A stretch of 11,981 bases of DNA from Clostridiales bacterium. Lineage in GTDB: Bacteria; Bacillota; Clostridia; Oscillospirales; Butyricicoccaceae. The DNA is taken from positions 1-11,981 of the forward strand of contig JANZZB010000035.1 of NCBI GenBank assembly GCA_026419635.1. The letters run 5' to 3'. Under the pieces are notes generated by a model. It was not told where the DNA came from. It saw only the letters and a program-made list of their open reading frames with translations, and ran no database searches. The first letter of the stretch is position 1; the number at the start of each line of letters is the position of its first letter. A program made the position numbers and the translations under genes. Below are positions 1 to 6,588 of the stretch, one piece after another.

Positions 1-19
1 AGATGTGTATAAGAGACAG
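1..19 (+). other. Nextera transposase mosaic-end adapter (artefact)
   Basis: Bases 1-19 read AGATGTGTATAAGAGACAG, which is exactly the 19-bp mosaic end of the Tn5-based Nextera library kit. Translated in the frame of the first gene it gives Y-K-R-Q after a GTG, a well-known false N-terminus in draft assemblies. This is residual adapter at a contig end, not genomic DNA. Confidence 0.97.
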
Positions 20-379
20 GATCTATACCGGACTTATCATAATGTTTCTGAAGAATGGTATTTGGTTTTTAAGGATGGCTGGGCGGGTAATATCACAGCC
101 GCAAAAGAAACTGCCTCAAATATGAGGTATACCACCTTTGGATTATATCAAGAGAATAAGAAAACCATCCCTTTGCTTAAAATTTATGTTTTTACCGGCG
201 ATGACAGAGAGTCCCTTGCAAAAGCCAGCGGCTTTATCTATCTCGGCTCCAGTTCTTCATCGTCTTACGCCGCCGTGATACCTCCTGAAGCCGCAGGTCA
301 AAAACTTGCTCTTAATGAAAAGGAATTAAAGCAGAATTTCAGGATCATTCCCGAGGAATGGGCAACGGACGAATACTAA
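20..379 (+). CDS. Hypothetical protein, 5' end missing
   Basis: This is an open frame of 119 residues that runs in from the adapter junction and ends at TAA 377-379; the true start lies outside the contig. The apparent GTG start at base 5 is inside the adapter and is not real. The visible part is a soluble, probably beta-rich domain. It has an aromatic-rich stretch (SEEWYLVF, FKDGWAG), a strand-like IPLLKIYVF segment, a run of six serines near residue 80 and an acidic C-terminus (EEWATDEY). No transmembrane segment or catalytic motif is visible. From memory the pattern resembles small extracytoplasmic domains of uncharacterised clostridial secreted proteins, but that is a weak impression. No terminator hairpin follows, and the next gene starts about 170 nt downstream on the same strand. 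Confidence 0.7.
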   Translation, partial: DLYRTYHNVSEEWYLVFKDGWAGNITAAKETASNMRYTTFGLYQENKKTIPLLKIYVFTGDDRESLAKASGFIYLGSSSSSSYAAVIPPEAAGQKLALNEKELKQNFRIIPEEWATDEY

Positions 380-546
380 CTTTAATATAAAATAATTTCT
401 TTTTGATTGTTATCCGTTCTATTTTCTTTATAAGTCTTGCTTAATAAAGATTAATTTGACAAAACGTCTAATTTTTATTCTTTGCAAGGGTTTAAGTTAA
501 CTACTATTTTCTGTGCCGATTAGAAGGCGGCGGAATGGAGCTTACC
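380..546 (+). other. AT-rich intergenic region upstream of two-component genes
   Basis: This AT-rich gap separates the first gene from the response regulator and should hold the promoter of the two-component operon. A perfect -35 hexamer TTGACA lies at 456-461, but no acceptable -10 follows at 15-19 nt, so I do not call a promoter. The last 30 bases become abruptly GC-rich (GCCG then GGCGGCGG at 526-533) before the ribosome-binding site. This end resembles the 3' end of the structured leaders before recA, recX and cysS (see findings). Confidence 0.5.
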
Positions 547-1233
547 ATGATCAGAAAACTTCTTGTCCTGGAAGACGAGGAAAGCATCCGTAGCTTTATT
601 GTATTAAATCTGGAGCGGGCGGGTTATCAAGTACTTGAAGCTGCGACCGGCGAAGAAGCTTTAGAGCTAATTAAAAATAACCGCGACATTTCAATATCGG
701 TTCTTGACCTGATGCTGCCGGACATCGACGGTTACGAGGTCTGCCGAAGAATCCGTGCACAGGGTCTTACCATGGGCATCATTATGCTGACAGCAAAAGG
801 ACAAGAAAGCGACAAAGTAACCGGTTTAATGATTGGTGCTGACGATTATGTTACAAAGCCTTTTTCAGTCGTTGAGCTGGTCGCCCGCGTGGATGCATTA
901 TTTCGGCGTATGTCCGGTGGTATTATTGCGAGTGAGACCATAGCGTCCGGTCCGTTTGAATTAAATCTGAGAAGCCGTGAAATGAAAAAGGACGGAGTCA
1001 AAATCGAACTGACACAGGTCGAATTTATGATTATAAAAACGTTTATGGAGAACCCCAAAAGTGCATTGTCCCGTGAAGATCTCCTGAATGCGGTTTGGGG
1101 ACGAGATTATCTTTGTGACCTAAAGATCGTCGATGTCAATATCAGAAGACTGCGATTAAAGATTGAGGAAGACGCAGCCGCACCGAAATACATCACTACA
1201 CTTTGGGGCTTTGGCTATAAATGGGAAGGCTGA
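547..1233 (+). CDS. OmpR/PhoB-family response regulator
   Basis: A 228-residue DNA-binding response regulator. The receiver domain (about residues 1-115) shows the acidic pocket in LEDEE (residues 8-12), the phospho-acceptor Asp54 in VLDLMLP, the switch Thr82 in MLTAK and the conserved Lys104 in TKPF. The C-terminal winged helix (about 130-228) carries the OmpR-type recognition region (VDVNIRRLRLKIE) and the terminal hairpin LWGFGYKWEG. It should bind operator DNA after phosphorylation by the kinase encoded directly downstream. I chose ATG 547 because GGAG at 537-540 sits 6 nt before it. An in-frame ATG at 535 (four residues longer) overlaps that GGAG and is the alternative. Family membership is certain; the regulon and signal are unknown, and the general type is PhoP/PhoB/WalR. 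Confidence 0.95.
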   Translation: MIRKLLVLEDEESIRSFIVLNLERAGYQVLEAATGEEALELIKNNRDISISVLDLMLPDIDGYEVCRRIRAQGLTMGIIMLTAKGQESDKVTGLMIGADDYVTKPFSVVELVARVDALFRRMSGGIIASETIASGPFELNLRSREMKKDGVKIELTQVEFMIIKTFMENPKSALSREDLLNAVWGRDYLCDLKIVDVNIRRLRLKIEEDAAAPKYITTLWGFGYKWEG

Positions 1234-1235
1234 TT

Positions 1236-2711
1236 ATGTTAACTCTGAAGAATACAAAAGAGGCTCATCCGCATAGTGGAATAAAACGACGCTGGTTTTT
1301 AAACAGCCTTAGTCTCGTCGCCGGAATTCTTGCCATCGTAATTGTTGCTTTTTCTCTTTGGACAGTAGCGTACTATTATTCATCCGTTACAACCAACCTT
1401 ACAAAGAGAGTGCAGACTACGGCAAAGTTCATGAATCGTTTCCTAAATCGCAGTTATGCGGATTTTTACTCAAATGCGCAACGAATCACAAGAGATTTTG
1501 CCGACAAAGACAAGCTCGACCTTCAGATTATTGATTCTTACGGAAGAATCATGTTTTCTTCTTCCGATTTAACGTCCGGCCTGATCCCGGATACGAGTGA
1601 TGTGGAAGCAAGCCTTTCCGGTCAGAGCATCGCAGTTTTTACCGGACGAAACAGCTTATCTGATGAACGCGTTATGTCTGTTTCCAGCCCGTTATATTTT
1701 GCTGATGGCAGAATCATCGGCGCTGTACGTTGTGTCACCTCTCTAAAGGTCGTCGAGCGCCAGACCATTGCTACCATTCTTTTAGTACTGGCAGCTGCAA
1801 CATTGGTTTTATCACTCGTTATTATTTCAAACCGCTATTTTATCCGTTCGATTCTGCATCCCGTGCTAAGACTGAACGAAGCGGCGAAAGAAATTGCCCA
1901 AGGGCACTATAACATTCGTATAGAAAAAGAATTTGACGATGAAATCGGTGAACTTTGCGATACGATTAATTATATGTCTGAAGAAATAAACCGCGCTGAA
2001 AAAGTGAAAAACGATTTTATCTCATCGGTATCCCATGAACTCCGTACTCCCTTAACAGCCATCGGAGGCTGGAGTGAAACGCTGATGGCCGGTGGGCTTA
2101 CAAACACAAATGAAGCTCTGCATGGTCTTGAAATTATTAATCGGGAAGCTGGACGTCTTTCCCAGATGGTCGAAGAGCTTTTGAGCTTCTCCCGAATAGA
2201 AAGCGGAGGGTTAAAGCTCCGGGTAGAGCCGTTTGATTTATGCGGTGAATTATCCGATGCAATCTATATCTATTCTGATATTCTTCGCCGCGAGTGCATA
2301 GAAATGACCTACAGCGAACCGGATGAACCGATTATTATTAACGGTGATAAAGACCGTTTGAAACAGGTGTTTATCAATATCATCGACAATGCCGCAAAGT
2401 ATGGACGTGAAGGCGGAAAAATAGAGATCCGAGCCTATGTCGACGGAGCCTATGCGATCGTTAGCGTGCGTGACTACGGTGCAGGTATCCCGGCTGAAGA
2501 ACTTCCGTTTGTCAAAGACAAATTCTATAAAGGAAGTTCCAAACGGAAAGGAACCGGTATCGGCCTTGCCGTATGTGACGAGATCGTAAAGATGCACGGC
2601 GGAACATTAGACATCCAAAGCCGTGTCGGCGAGGGAACAACTGCTTTGATTTCCCTTCCGGTTTATGCTCCTCCGGCATCCCCTGCTATTGAAAACACTG
2701 GTGAAAAATGA
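1236..2711 (+). CDS. Membrane sensor histidine kinase (HAMP-HisKA-HATPase)
   Basis: A 491-residue sensor kinase, cognate to the preceding regulator. Order: basic N-terminus; TM1 at about residues 20-47; an extracytoplasmic sensor of about 130 residues with a PAS/Cache-like pattern (LQIIDSYGRIMFSS, then SSPLYFADGRIIGAVR); TM2 at about 177-198; HAMP to about 253; the H-box SHELRTPL with phospho-His267; N-box DNAAKYG; G1 DYGAGIP; F-box FVKDKFYKG; and G2 GTGIGLA. All catalytic boxes are intact. I prefer ATG 1236, which lies 2 nt after the regulator's TGA and 6 nt after GGGAAGG (1223-1229). An in-frame ATG at 1221 would give five more residues and overlap the regulator. The spacing implies translational coupling. 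The architecture matches PhoR/WalK-type kinases, but the ligand cannot be read from sequence. Confidence 0.95.
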   Translation: MLTLKNTKEAHPHSGIKRRWFLNSLSLVAGILAIVIVAFSLWTVAYYYSSVTTNLTKRVQTTAKFMNRFLNRSYADFYSNAQRITRDFADKDKLDLQIIDSYGRIMFSSSDLTSGLIPDTSDVEASLSGQSIAVFTGRNSLSDERVMSVSSPLYFADGRIIGAVRCVTSLKVVERQTIATILLVLAAATLVLSLVIISNRYFIRSILHPVLRLNEAAKEIAQGHYNIRIEKEFDDEIGELCDTINYMSEEINRAEKVKNDFISSVSHELRTPLTAIGGWSETLMAGGLTNTNEALHGLEIINREAGRLSQMVEELLSFSRIESGGLKLRVEPFDLCGELSDAIYIYSDILRRECIEMTYSEPDEPIIINGDKDRLKQVFINIIDNAAKYGREGGKIEIRAYVDGAYAIVSVRDYGAGIPAEELPFVKDKFYKGSSKRKGTGIGLAVCDEIVKMHGGTLDIQSRVGEGTTALISLPVYAPPASPAIENTGEK

Positions 2712-2757
2712 TAGAATATTTTGGATTGAACAATTTTAATTATCGGAGTTGATACGG

Positions 2758-3702
2758 TTGTCAGATAAACGCCTCATGCGTACAACAATCGGCGGACAGG
2801 CACTTCTGGAAGGAATTATCATGCTTGGCCCTGAAAAATCAGCGATTGTTGTCCGTCGTTCGGACGGTGGACTTGAAATAAAAGAAGAAGCGATTAGTGC
2901 ATCAAGCAAAAACACTTTTTTAACAATGCCTTTCATTCGCGGGACAGTCAACCTGTTTCGTTCTATGAAACGCGGAATTGCCGCGCTTACATATTCTGCA
3001 CAATTTTTTGATGATGGAGAATCGGAGGAAGAACCCGGCAAAATTGATAAGTGGCTGGAAGAAAAGTTCGGCTCTGAAAAAATGGAACGATATTCGATGA
3101 GTTTTGCTCTCATATTAGGCATTTTGATTCCGATCGGTCTTTTTATTTTGCTTCCGACATTAATAGCCGGTATATTGCCTTTACATACCGTACAGGGCAG
3201 TATTACTAAAAATCTGATCGAAGGCATTGTCCGGATCATTATTTTTCTTGGTTTTCTTTTGTCCATTTCAAAAATGAAAGATATCAAACGCACTTTTATG
3301 TATCATGGTGCGGAACATAAATCGATTCACTGTTATGAATCCGGCAAAGAACTTACTGTGGAAAACGCACAAAAATTTCCGCGGCAGCATCCCCGATGCG
3401 GAACAAGCTTTTTATTTGTTGTAATGATCATCAGTATTTTGCTATTTTCACTCGTACCGTGGGCAAACCCCATCTTGCGCATGCTGGTTCGGCTTTTACT
3501 TCTGCCTGTAGTAATCGGAATCAGTTATGAGATCAATCGGTTTGCGGGCCGACACGATAATTGGTTTACAAATATTCTGCGCGCTCCCGGCCTTTGGATG
3601 CAGTCTTTTACTACTTTTGAACCGGATGACTCCATGGTTGAAGTGGCAATCGAAGCCCTTACCCGTGTCATACCTTTTGAACAAGGTGCGGATGAATGGT
3701 GA
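2758..3702 (+). CDS. yqhQ: DUF1385 family membrane protein YqhQ
   Basis: A 314-residue integral membrane protein of the DUF1385/YqhQ family, whose biochemical role is not established as far as I know. Family hallmarks are the N-terminal GGQALLEGIIMLGP (residues 12-25), YHGAEHKSIHCYE (182-194) and RQHPRCGTSFLF (209-220). The C-terminus has RHDNWFTNILRAPGLW followed by the TTFEPDDSMVEVAIEAL block. Hydrophobic segments lie at about 113-140, 153-172, 215-234 and 238-257, so there are roughly four helices; the conserved His/Cys motifs suggest possible metal binding (inference). I chose TTG 2758, which is 9 nt after GGAG (2745-2748). An upstream TTG at 2749 touches the GGAG, and ATG 2776 has no visible ribosome-binding site. 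Its end overlaps prmC by 7 nt, a pairing common in Clostridia. Confidence 0.9.
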   Translation: MSDKRLMRTTIGGQALLEGIIMLGPEKSAIVVRRSDGGLEIKEEAISASSKNTFLTMPFIRGTVNLFRSMKRGIAALTYSAQFFDDGESEEEPGKIDKWLEEKFGSEKMERYSMSFALILGILIPIGLFILLPTLIAGILPLHTVQGSITKNLIEGIVRIIIFLGFLLSISKMKDIKRTFMYHGAEHKSIHCYESGKELTVENAQKFPRQHPRCGTSFLFVVMIISILLFSLVPWANPILRMLVRLLLLPVVIGISYEINRFAGRHDNWFTNILRAPGLWMQSFTTFEPDDSMVEVAIEALTRVIPFEQGADEW

Positions 3703-4559
3703 TCAGAACCTTAAATGATATTTATCTGGATTTAAGAAATAAACTGATTAAGGAAAACAGGCTTCAGGCTGATTTGGAAGCAAGAGAAGTCTGTGTTTGC
3801 GGTACCGGAATCGAGCGCGATCAGTTTGATAAATCAAGAAGCATTTTTATGTCAGAAGAAAGCGCCGAAAAAATCAATGCATTGTTCAGCCGTTTAATAA
3901 GCGGAGAACCTCTGCCTTATATTATCGGTGAGTGGGATTTTTTTTCACTGACCTTCAAAACGCCCCGCGGAGTTCTGATACCGCGACCCGATACAGAATC
4001 GCTTGTGGAAGCGGCATTAAAAGCGACAAAGAGAAAAACTCCTTTGCGTGTATTGGATTTGTGCTGTGGAACCGGCTGCGTCGGTATTGCTTATGCAACG
4101 CAAATGCCCAGTGTGAAAGTTGTTCTTGCAGACATTTCGTCCGATGCTCTTAAGGCAGCGAAGGAAAATATTCTGATGCATAATCTGTCTGGTACTGTTT
4201 ATCCTCTTCATCTTGACATTACGGAAGGTTATCGGCCCGAATTTGGAAAATTTGATCTGATTCTTGCAAATCCTCCCTATATTCCTACCGATGAAATTTC
4301 ACAGCTAGACCAGTCTGTCCGCGATTTCGAACCGCATCTTGCTCTTGACGGCGGACCGGACGGTCTTTCATTTTATCGCATTCTAAGTGAAAAATGGAAA
4401 GATGCATTAAACCCTGGCGGCATACTTTTAGTTGAATGCGGTATGAACCAATCTGAACAAGTAAAAGCAATCATGAAGCAAGCATCTTATAAAATGCTGC
4501 GTGTTTATAAAGATTTGACCGGCGTTGAGCGTGTCGTTTCCGGCCGGACTAAAAATTAA
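3696..4559 (+). CDS. prmC: Peptide chain release factor N5-glutamine methyltransferase
   Basis: PrmC (HemK) uses S-adenosylmethionine to methylate the Gln of the GGQ motif in release factors RF1/RF2, which improves peptide release; it acts in the cytoplasm. The protein has 287 residues, the usual family length. An N-terminal helical domain (1-80) contains GEPLPYIIGEWDFF, followed by LIPRPDTE (94-101), the SAM-binding loop VLDLCCGTGCVG (119-130), the acidic D147 region, and the catalytic NPPY (192-195) that contacts the substrate glutamine. EPHLALDGGPDGL (212-224) is also characteristic. The ATG overlaps the yqhQ end by 7 nt, with AAGGTG 7 nt upstream, so translation is probably coupled. In many Firmicutes prfA is adjacent; here it is not, and the SOS-controlled recA follows. 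Confidence 0.95.
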   Translation: MVIRTLNDIYLDLRNKLIKENRLQADLEAREVCVCGTGIERDQFDKSRSIFMSEESAEKINALFSRLISGEPLPYIIGEWDFFSLTFKTPRGVLIPRPDTESLVEAALKATKRKTPLRVLDLCCGTGCVGIAYATQMPSVKVVLADISSDALKAAKENILMHNLSGTVYPLHLDITEGYRPEFGKFDLILANPPYIPTDEISQLDQSVRDFEPHLALDGGPDGLSFYRILSEKWKDALNPGGILLVECGMNQSEQVKAIMKQASYKMLRVYKDLTGVERVVSGRTKN

Positions 4560-4560
4560 T

Positions 4561-4574
4561 CGAACATATGTTGC
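4561..4574 (+). promoter_or_regulatory. LexA (DinR) SOS box of recA
   Basis: CGAACATATGTTGC matches the Bacillus/Clostridium LexA operator CGAAC-N4-GTTYG at all but the last two positions, and the core GAACATATGTT is intact. It overlaps the -35 of the predicted recA promoter, the correct place for LexA to block RNA polymerase. It begins directly after the prmC stop codon, so the SOS operon starts here. Confidence 0.88.
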
Positions 4575-4599
4575 TTTTTTGATGTTATTACTGTAAAAT
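4571..4599 (+). promoter_or_regulatory. recA sigma-A promoter
   Basis: The -35 is TTGCTT (4571-4576) and the -10 is TAAAAT (4594-4599), with a 17-nt spacer. The LexA box covers the -35. Transcription would begin near 4606 and give a leader of about 248 nt before recA, which is long for recA. Confidence 0.75.
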
Positions 4600-4616
4600 A
4601 ATGATGATCCAGGCCT

Positions 4617-4720
4617 ATCGCAAGCCGTTCATAACGGTAACCGCGGCACTTGCCAGGAAAGCTCTGTGTTACGAACTTTTCCTGGTACGTACAGTGATGC
4701 TTGGAGATTTTAAGAAACTG
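4617..4720 (+). repeat. Structured leader repeat, copy 1 (recA, decayed)
   Basis: This is the first of two tandem copies in the recA leader. P1 is the hairpin CCGTT-CAT-AACGG (4625-4637). It is followed by CGCGGCACTTGCCA (4642-4655), identical to copy 2 at 4776-4789, and the match continues so that 22 of 23 bases agree. An internal hairpin CCAGGAAA/TTTCCTGG spans 4653-4685. Like copy 2 it has GATGC then TGGAG (GGAG 4703-4706), but no start codon follows, and the long-range P2 pairing seen in the other copies is missing. It looks like an old duplicate that has lost its start. Confidence 0.6.
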
Positions 4721-4734
4721 TTTGTTTCTTAAAA
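4708..4734 (+). repeat. Perfect 11-bp AT-rich hairpin in recA leader
   Basis: TTTTAAGAAAC (4708-4718) is exactly complementary to GTTTCTTAAAA (4724-4734), with a 5-nt loop. CCTTTTATTT follows. It lies between the two leader copies. It could attenuate transcription, separate the copies in the RNA, or be a protein-binding palindrome. The low-GC stem and broken T-tract make a strong intrinsic terminator unlikely. Confidence 0.6.
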
Positions 4735-4750
4735 CCTTTTATTTCGGCGT

Positions 4751-4853
4751 ACCGCTCGCCGTTAAAAGCGGCAATCGCGGCACTTGCCAAGAAAGCTCCT
4801 TGTATTTTGAGCTTATTAAGGCGTTTATATTGCCGCGATGCATGGGGCTTACT
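4751..4853 (+). promoter_or_regulatory. Structured leader repeat, copy 2 (recA, intact)
   Basis: P1 is GCCGT-TAAAA-GCGGC (4758-4772). The 5' strand of P2, ATCGCGGC (4774-4781), pairs perfectly with GCCGCGAT (4832-4839). P3 is AAGCTC/GAGCTT (4793-4798 with 4809-4814). P2 ends 14 nt before ATG 4854, and the ribosome-binding GGGG (4844-4847) lies between. A small hairpin GGCACTTGCC (4779-4788) shares bases with the 5' strand of P2, so the two cannot form together. The same layout precedes recX and cysS. I infer an RNA element that affects recA translation; it is not one I recognise. Confidence 0.65.
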
Positions 4854-5960
4854 ATGGTTGACAAAAAAAAGGCTCTGGAAACCGCACTTCTTCAGCTTGA
4901 AAAGCAGTATGGAAAAGGCGCCGTTATGCGCCTTGGCGAGAACAGTTCTTTAAACGTTGAAGCTATTTCAACCGGTTCGATGTCTCTTGACACGGCACTT
5001 GGTATAGGCGGCGTTCCTCGGGGACGTATTATAGAAATTTATGGGCCGGAATCCTCGGGTAAAACGACGCTTGCTCTCCATATCGTTGCATCCGCTCAGA
5101 AAAATGGCGGTGAGGCGGCATTTATTGATGCTGAGCATGCCTTAGACCCGAATTATGCAAAAGCGCTCGGTGTCGACATTGACAGCCTTTTGGTCTCACA
5201 GCCGGACAACGGTGAACAGGCATTGGAAATCGCTGAGGAACTTGCCCGCAGCGGCGCAATTGATGTTCTTGTCATCGACTCGGTTGCAGCATTGGTTCCT
5301 CGCCTCGAAATCGAAGGCGAGATGGGAGATCCTTTTGTCGGTCTGCAGGCAAGGCTGATGTCCCAGGCACTTCGTAAGCTGGCAGGTGTCGTAGCAAAAT
5401 CAAACTGTGTCGCGATTTTTATCAATCAGCTTCGTGAAAAAATTGGTGTTACTTACGGAAATCCTGAGGTTACAACCGGCGGACGTGCGCTGAAGTTTTA
5501 CGCAAGCGTCCGGGTTGAAGTCCGGCGTATTGAACATATTAAAAACGGCAGTGAACTTTTGGGTAGCCGTACCAAGGCGAAAGTAGTAAAAAATAAAATT
5601 GCTCCTCCTTTTAAAGAGGCGGAATTTGATATTATGTACGGAGAAGGTATTTCACGTCTTGGAGAGCTCGTCGATTTGGGATTAAAATATGATCTTGTCC
5701 AAAAAAGCGGAGCATGGTTCTCCATGGGCGAAACACGGCTTGGTCAAGGGCGTGATAATGCTAAGAACTTCTTCAAGGAAAATCCTGAATTAGCAGATAA
5801 ATTGGAAGCACAGATCCGTGAAAAGATGAAAGAGTCCACAGCAACTTCTAAAAAGGATTCAACTGTGAAAATGAAGGAAGTTGTAATGAAACCGGCTTTT
5901 GCTCAGGTAAATACCGCAAAAACTGGTATTTCGGTTGATGCCGACGATTTTGAAGGCTAA
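4854..5960 (+). CDS. recA: Recombinase RecA
   Basis: RecA is the ATP-dependent strand-exchange protein of homologous recombination and the co-protease that triggers LexA self-cleavage in the SOS response. The 368 residues contain the N-terminal helix (KKKALETALLQLEKQYGKGAVMRLG), Walker A GPESSGKTT (64-72), Walker B VLVIDSVAAL (138-147), loop L1 around 156-166, loop L2 (FINQLREKIGVTYGNPEVT, 189-207) and an acidic tail ending DADDFEG. I chose ATG 4854 because GGGG (4844-4847) lies 6 nt upstream and the family N-terminus starts here. The frame stays open back to TTG 4701, but that 51-codon stretch encodes the leader repeat and has no RecA similarity. L1 reads GDPFVGLQ where many RecAs have a His at the Phe position. 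It is regulated by LexA through the upstream box and heads the recA-recX-rimO-pgsA cluster. Confidence 0.98.
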   Translation: MVDKKKALETALLQLEKQYGKGAVMRLGENSSLNVEAISTGSMSLDTALGIGGVPRGRIIEIYGPESSGKTTLALHIVASAQKNGGEAAFIDAEHALDPNYAKALGVDIDSLLVSQPDNGEQALEIAEELARSGAIDVLVIDSVAALVPRLEIEGEMGDPFVGLQARLMSQALRKLAGVVAKSNCVAIFINQLREKIGVTYGNPEVTTGGRALKFYASVRVEVRRIEHIKNGSELLGSRTKAKVVKNKIAPPFKEAEFDIMYGEGISRLGELVDLGLKYDLVQKSGAWFSMGETRLGQGRDNAKNFFKENPELADKLEAQIREKMKESTATSKKDSTVKMKEVVMKPAFAQVNTAKTGISVDADDFEG

Positions 5961-5989
5961 GATTAAATTAGAATAAAATATTTGGTTAT

Positions 5990-6086
5990 GCCGTCTCCCT
6001 TATAGGCGGCGGCCGCAGGAATGAATCAATGAGACATAAAAAATGATAACATCTCATTGCGTACTCTGCGGTTTACGGAGCGATCT
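5990..6086 (+). promoter_or_regulatory. Structured leader repeat, copy 4 (recX)
   Basis: This occupies most of the recA-recX gap. P1 is GCCGTC (5990-5995) with GGCGGC (6005-6010), including one G-U pair. P2 is CCGCAG (6013-6018) with CTGCGG (6066-6071), extendable by a G-U pair at each end. P3 is a perfect 8-bp hairpin CAATGAGA (6027-6034) with TCTCATTG (6052-6059). P2 ends 15 nt before ATG 6087, and CGGAG (6076-6080) lies between. The helix order and position match the recA and cysS leaders, but P2 and P3 have entirely different sequences. Confidence 0.6.
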
Positions 6087-6551
6087 ATGTCCGATACTGC
6101 AGAAAAAGCTTTTCGGCGTGCTGGTTATATGTTGTCACGCCGGTCTTATTCAAGGCAGGAATTATTTGATAAGTTATGCTCAAAAGGCATAACTCAAAAC
6201 GATGCTGCTTATGCTGTAGAAAAGCTTTCCAAACTGAAACTGTTAAACGATGAAGCTTATTCACGCAGCGTAATAGAAAACTATGTGGCTCGAGGCTATG
6301 GTATTCATCGTGTCCGCCAGGAGCTCTTAAAGCGTGGGATACCGTACGATATGATTGATGAGCAGCTTTCGGATATACCGAGCCAGACTGAGAAAATACG
6401 CTCGCTGATTGAAAAAAAATTACCTGCTAAAGATCCCGACCGCAAACAGATCAAACGTGTTTCTGATTATCTCGCCAGAAGAGGTTTTTCATTTGATGAG
6501 ATCTCCCCTGTACTTCGCCAAACAATCTCAAAAGATGAGTTTGAAGATTAA
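6087..6551 (+). CDS. recX: Recombination regulator RecX
   Basis: RecX binds RecA filaments and modulates (usually limits) RecA ATPase and strand-exchange activity. The protein is 154 residues, basic and all-helical, built from the three-helix repeats of the family. Recognisable blocks are AFRRAGYMLSRRSYSRQEL (residues 8-26), VEKLSKLKLLNDEAYSRSVIE and YGIHRVRQELLKRGIPYDMI, followed by a final repeat YLARRGFSFDEISPVL. I chose ATG 6087 because GGAG (6077-6080) is 6 nt upstream. An in-frame TTG at 6057 would add ten residues encoded by the leader helix P2 and is unlikely. It follows recA by 126 nt, a gap filled by the structured leader, which could adjust RecX relative to RecA within the SOS transcript. 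Confidence 0.93.
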   Translation: MSDTAEKAFRRAGYMLSRRSYSRQELFDKLCSKGITQNDAAYAVEKLSKLKLLNDEAYSRSVIENYVARGYGIHRVRQELLKRGIPYDMIDEQLSDIPSQTEKIRSLIEKKLPAKDPDRKQIKRVSDYLARRGFSFDEISPVLRQTISKDEFED

Positions 6552-6588
6552 AAAAGAATTGATTTAGAATCGGAGAAACAGAATTTAT

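Noticed and set aside
456..486. Promoter from TTGACA before the response regulator
   Set aside because: The -35 is perfect, but the bases 15-19 nt downstream (ATTCTT, TTCTTT, TCTTTG and so on) do not make a credible -10.
2712..2757. Terminator or promoter between the kinase and yqhQ
   Set aside because: The 46-nt gap contains no hairpin with a T-tract and no paired -35/-10, so read-through into yqhQ is more likely.
4653..4692. Terminator between prmC and recA
   Set aside because: CCAGGAAA/TTTCCTGG is a good hairpin, but GTACGTAC follows instead of a T-tract, and it lies downstream of the recA promoter, inside the leader.
4285..5725. Antisense and alternate-frame ORFs inside prmC, recA, rimO and cysS
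   Set aside because: They lie wholly inside well-identified genes, have no recognisable motifs or ribosome-binding sites, and have the composition expected of out-of-frame translations.
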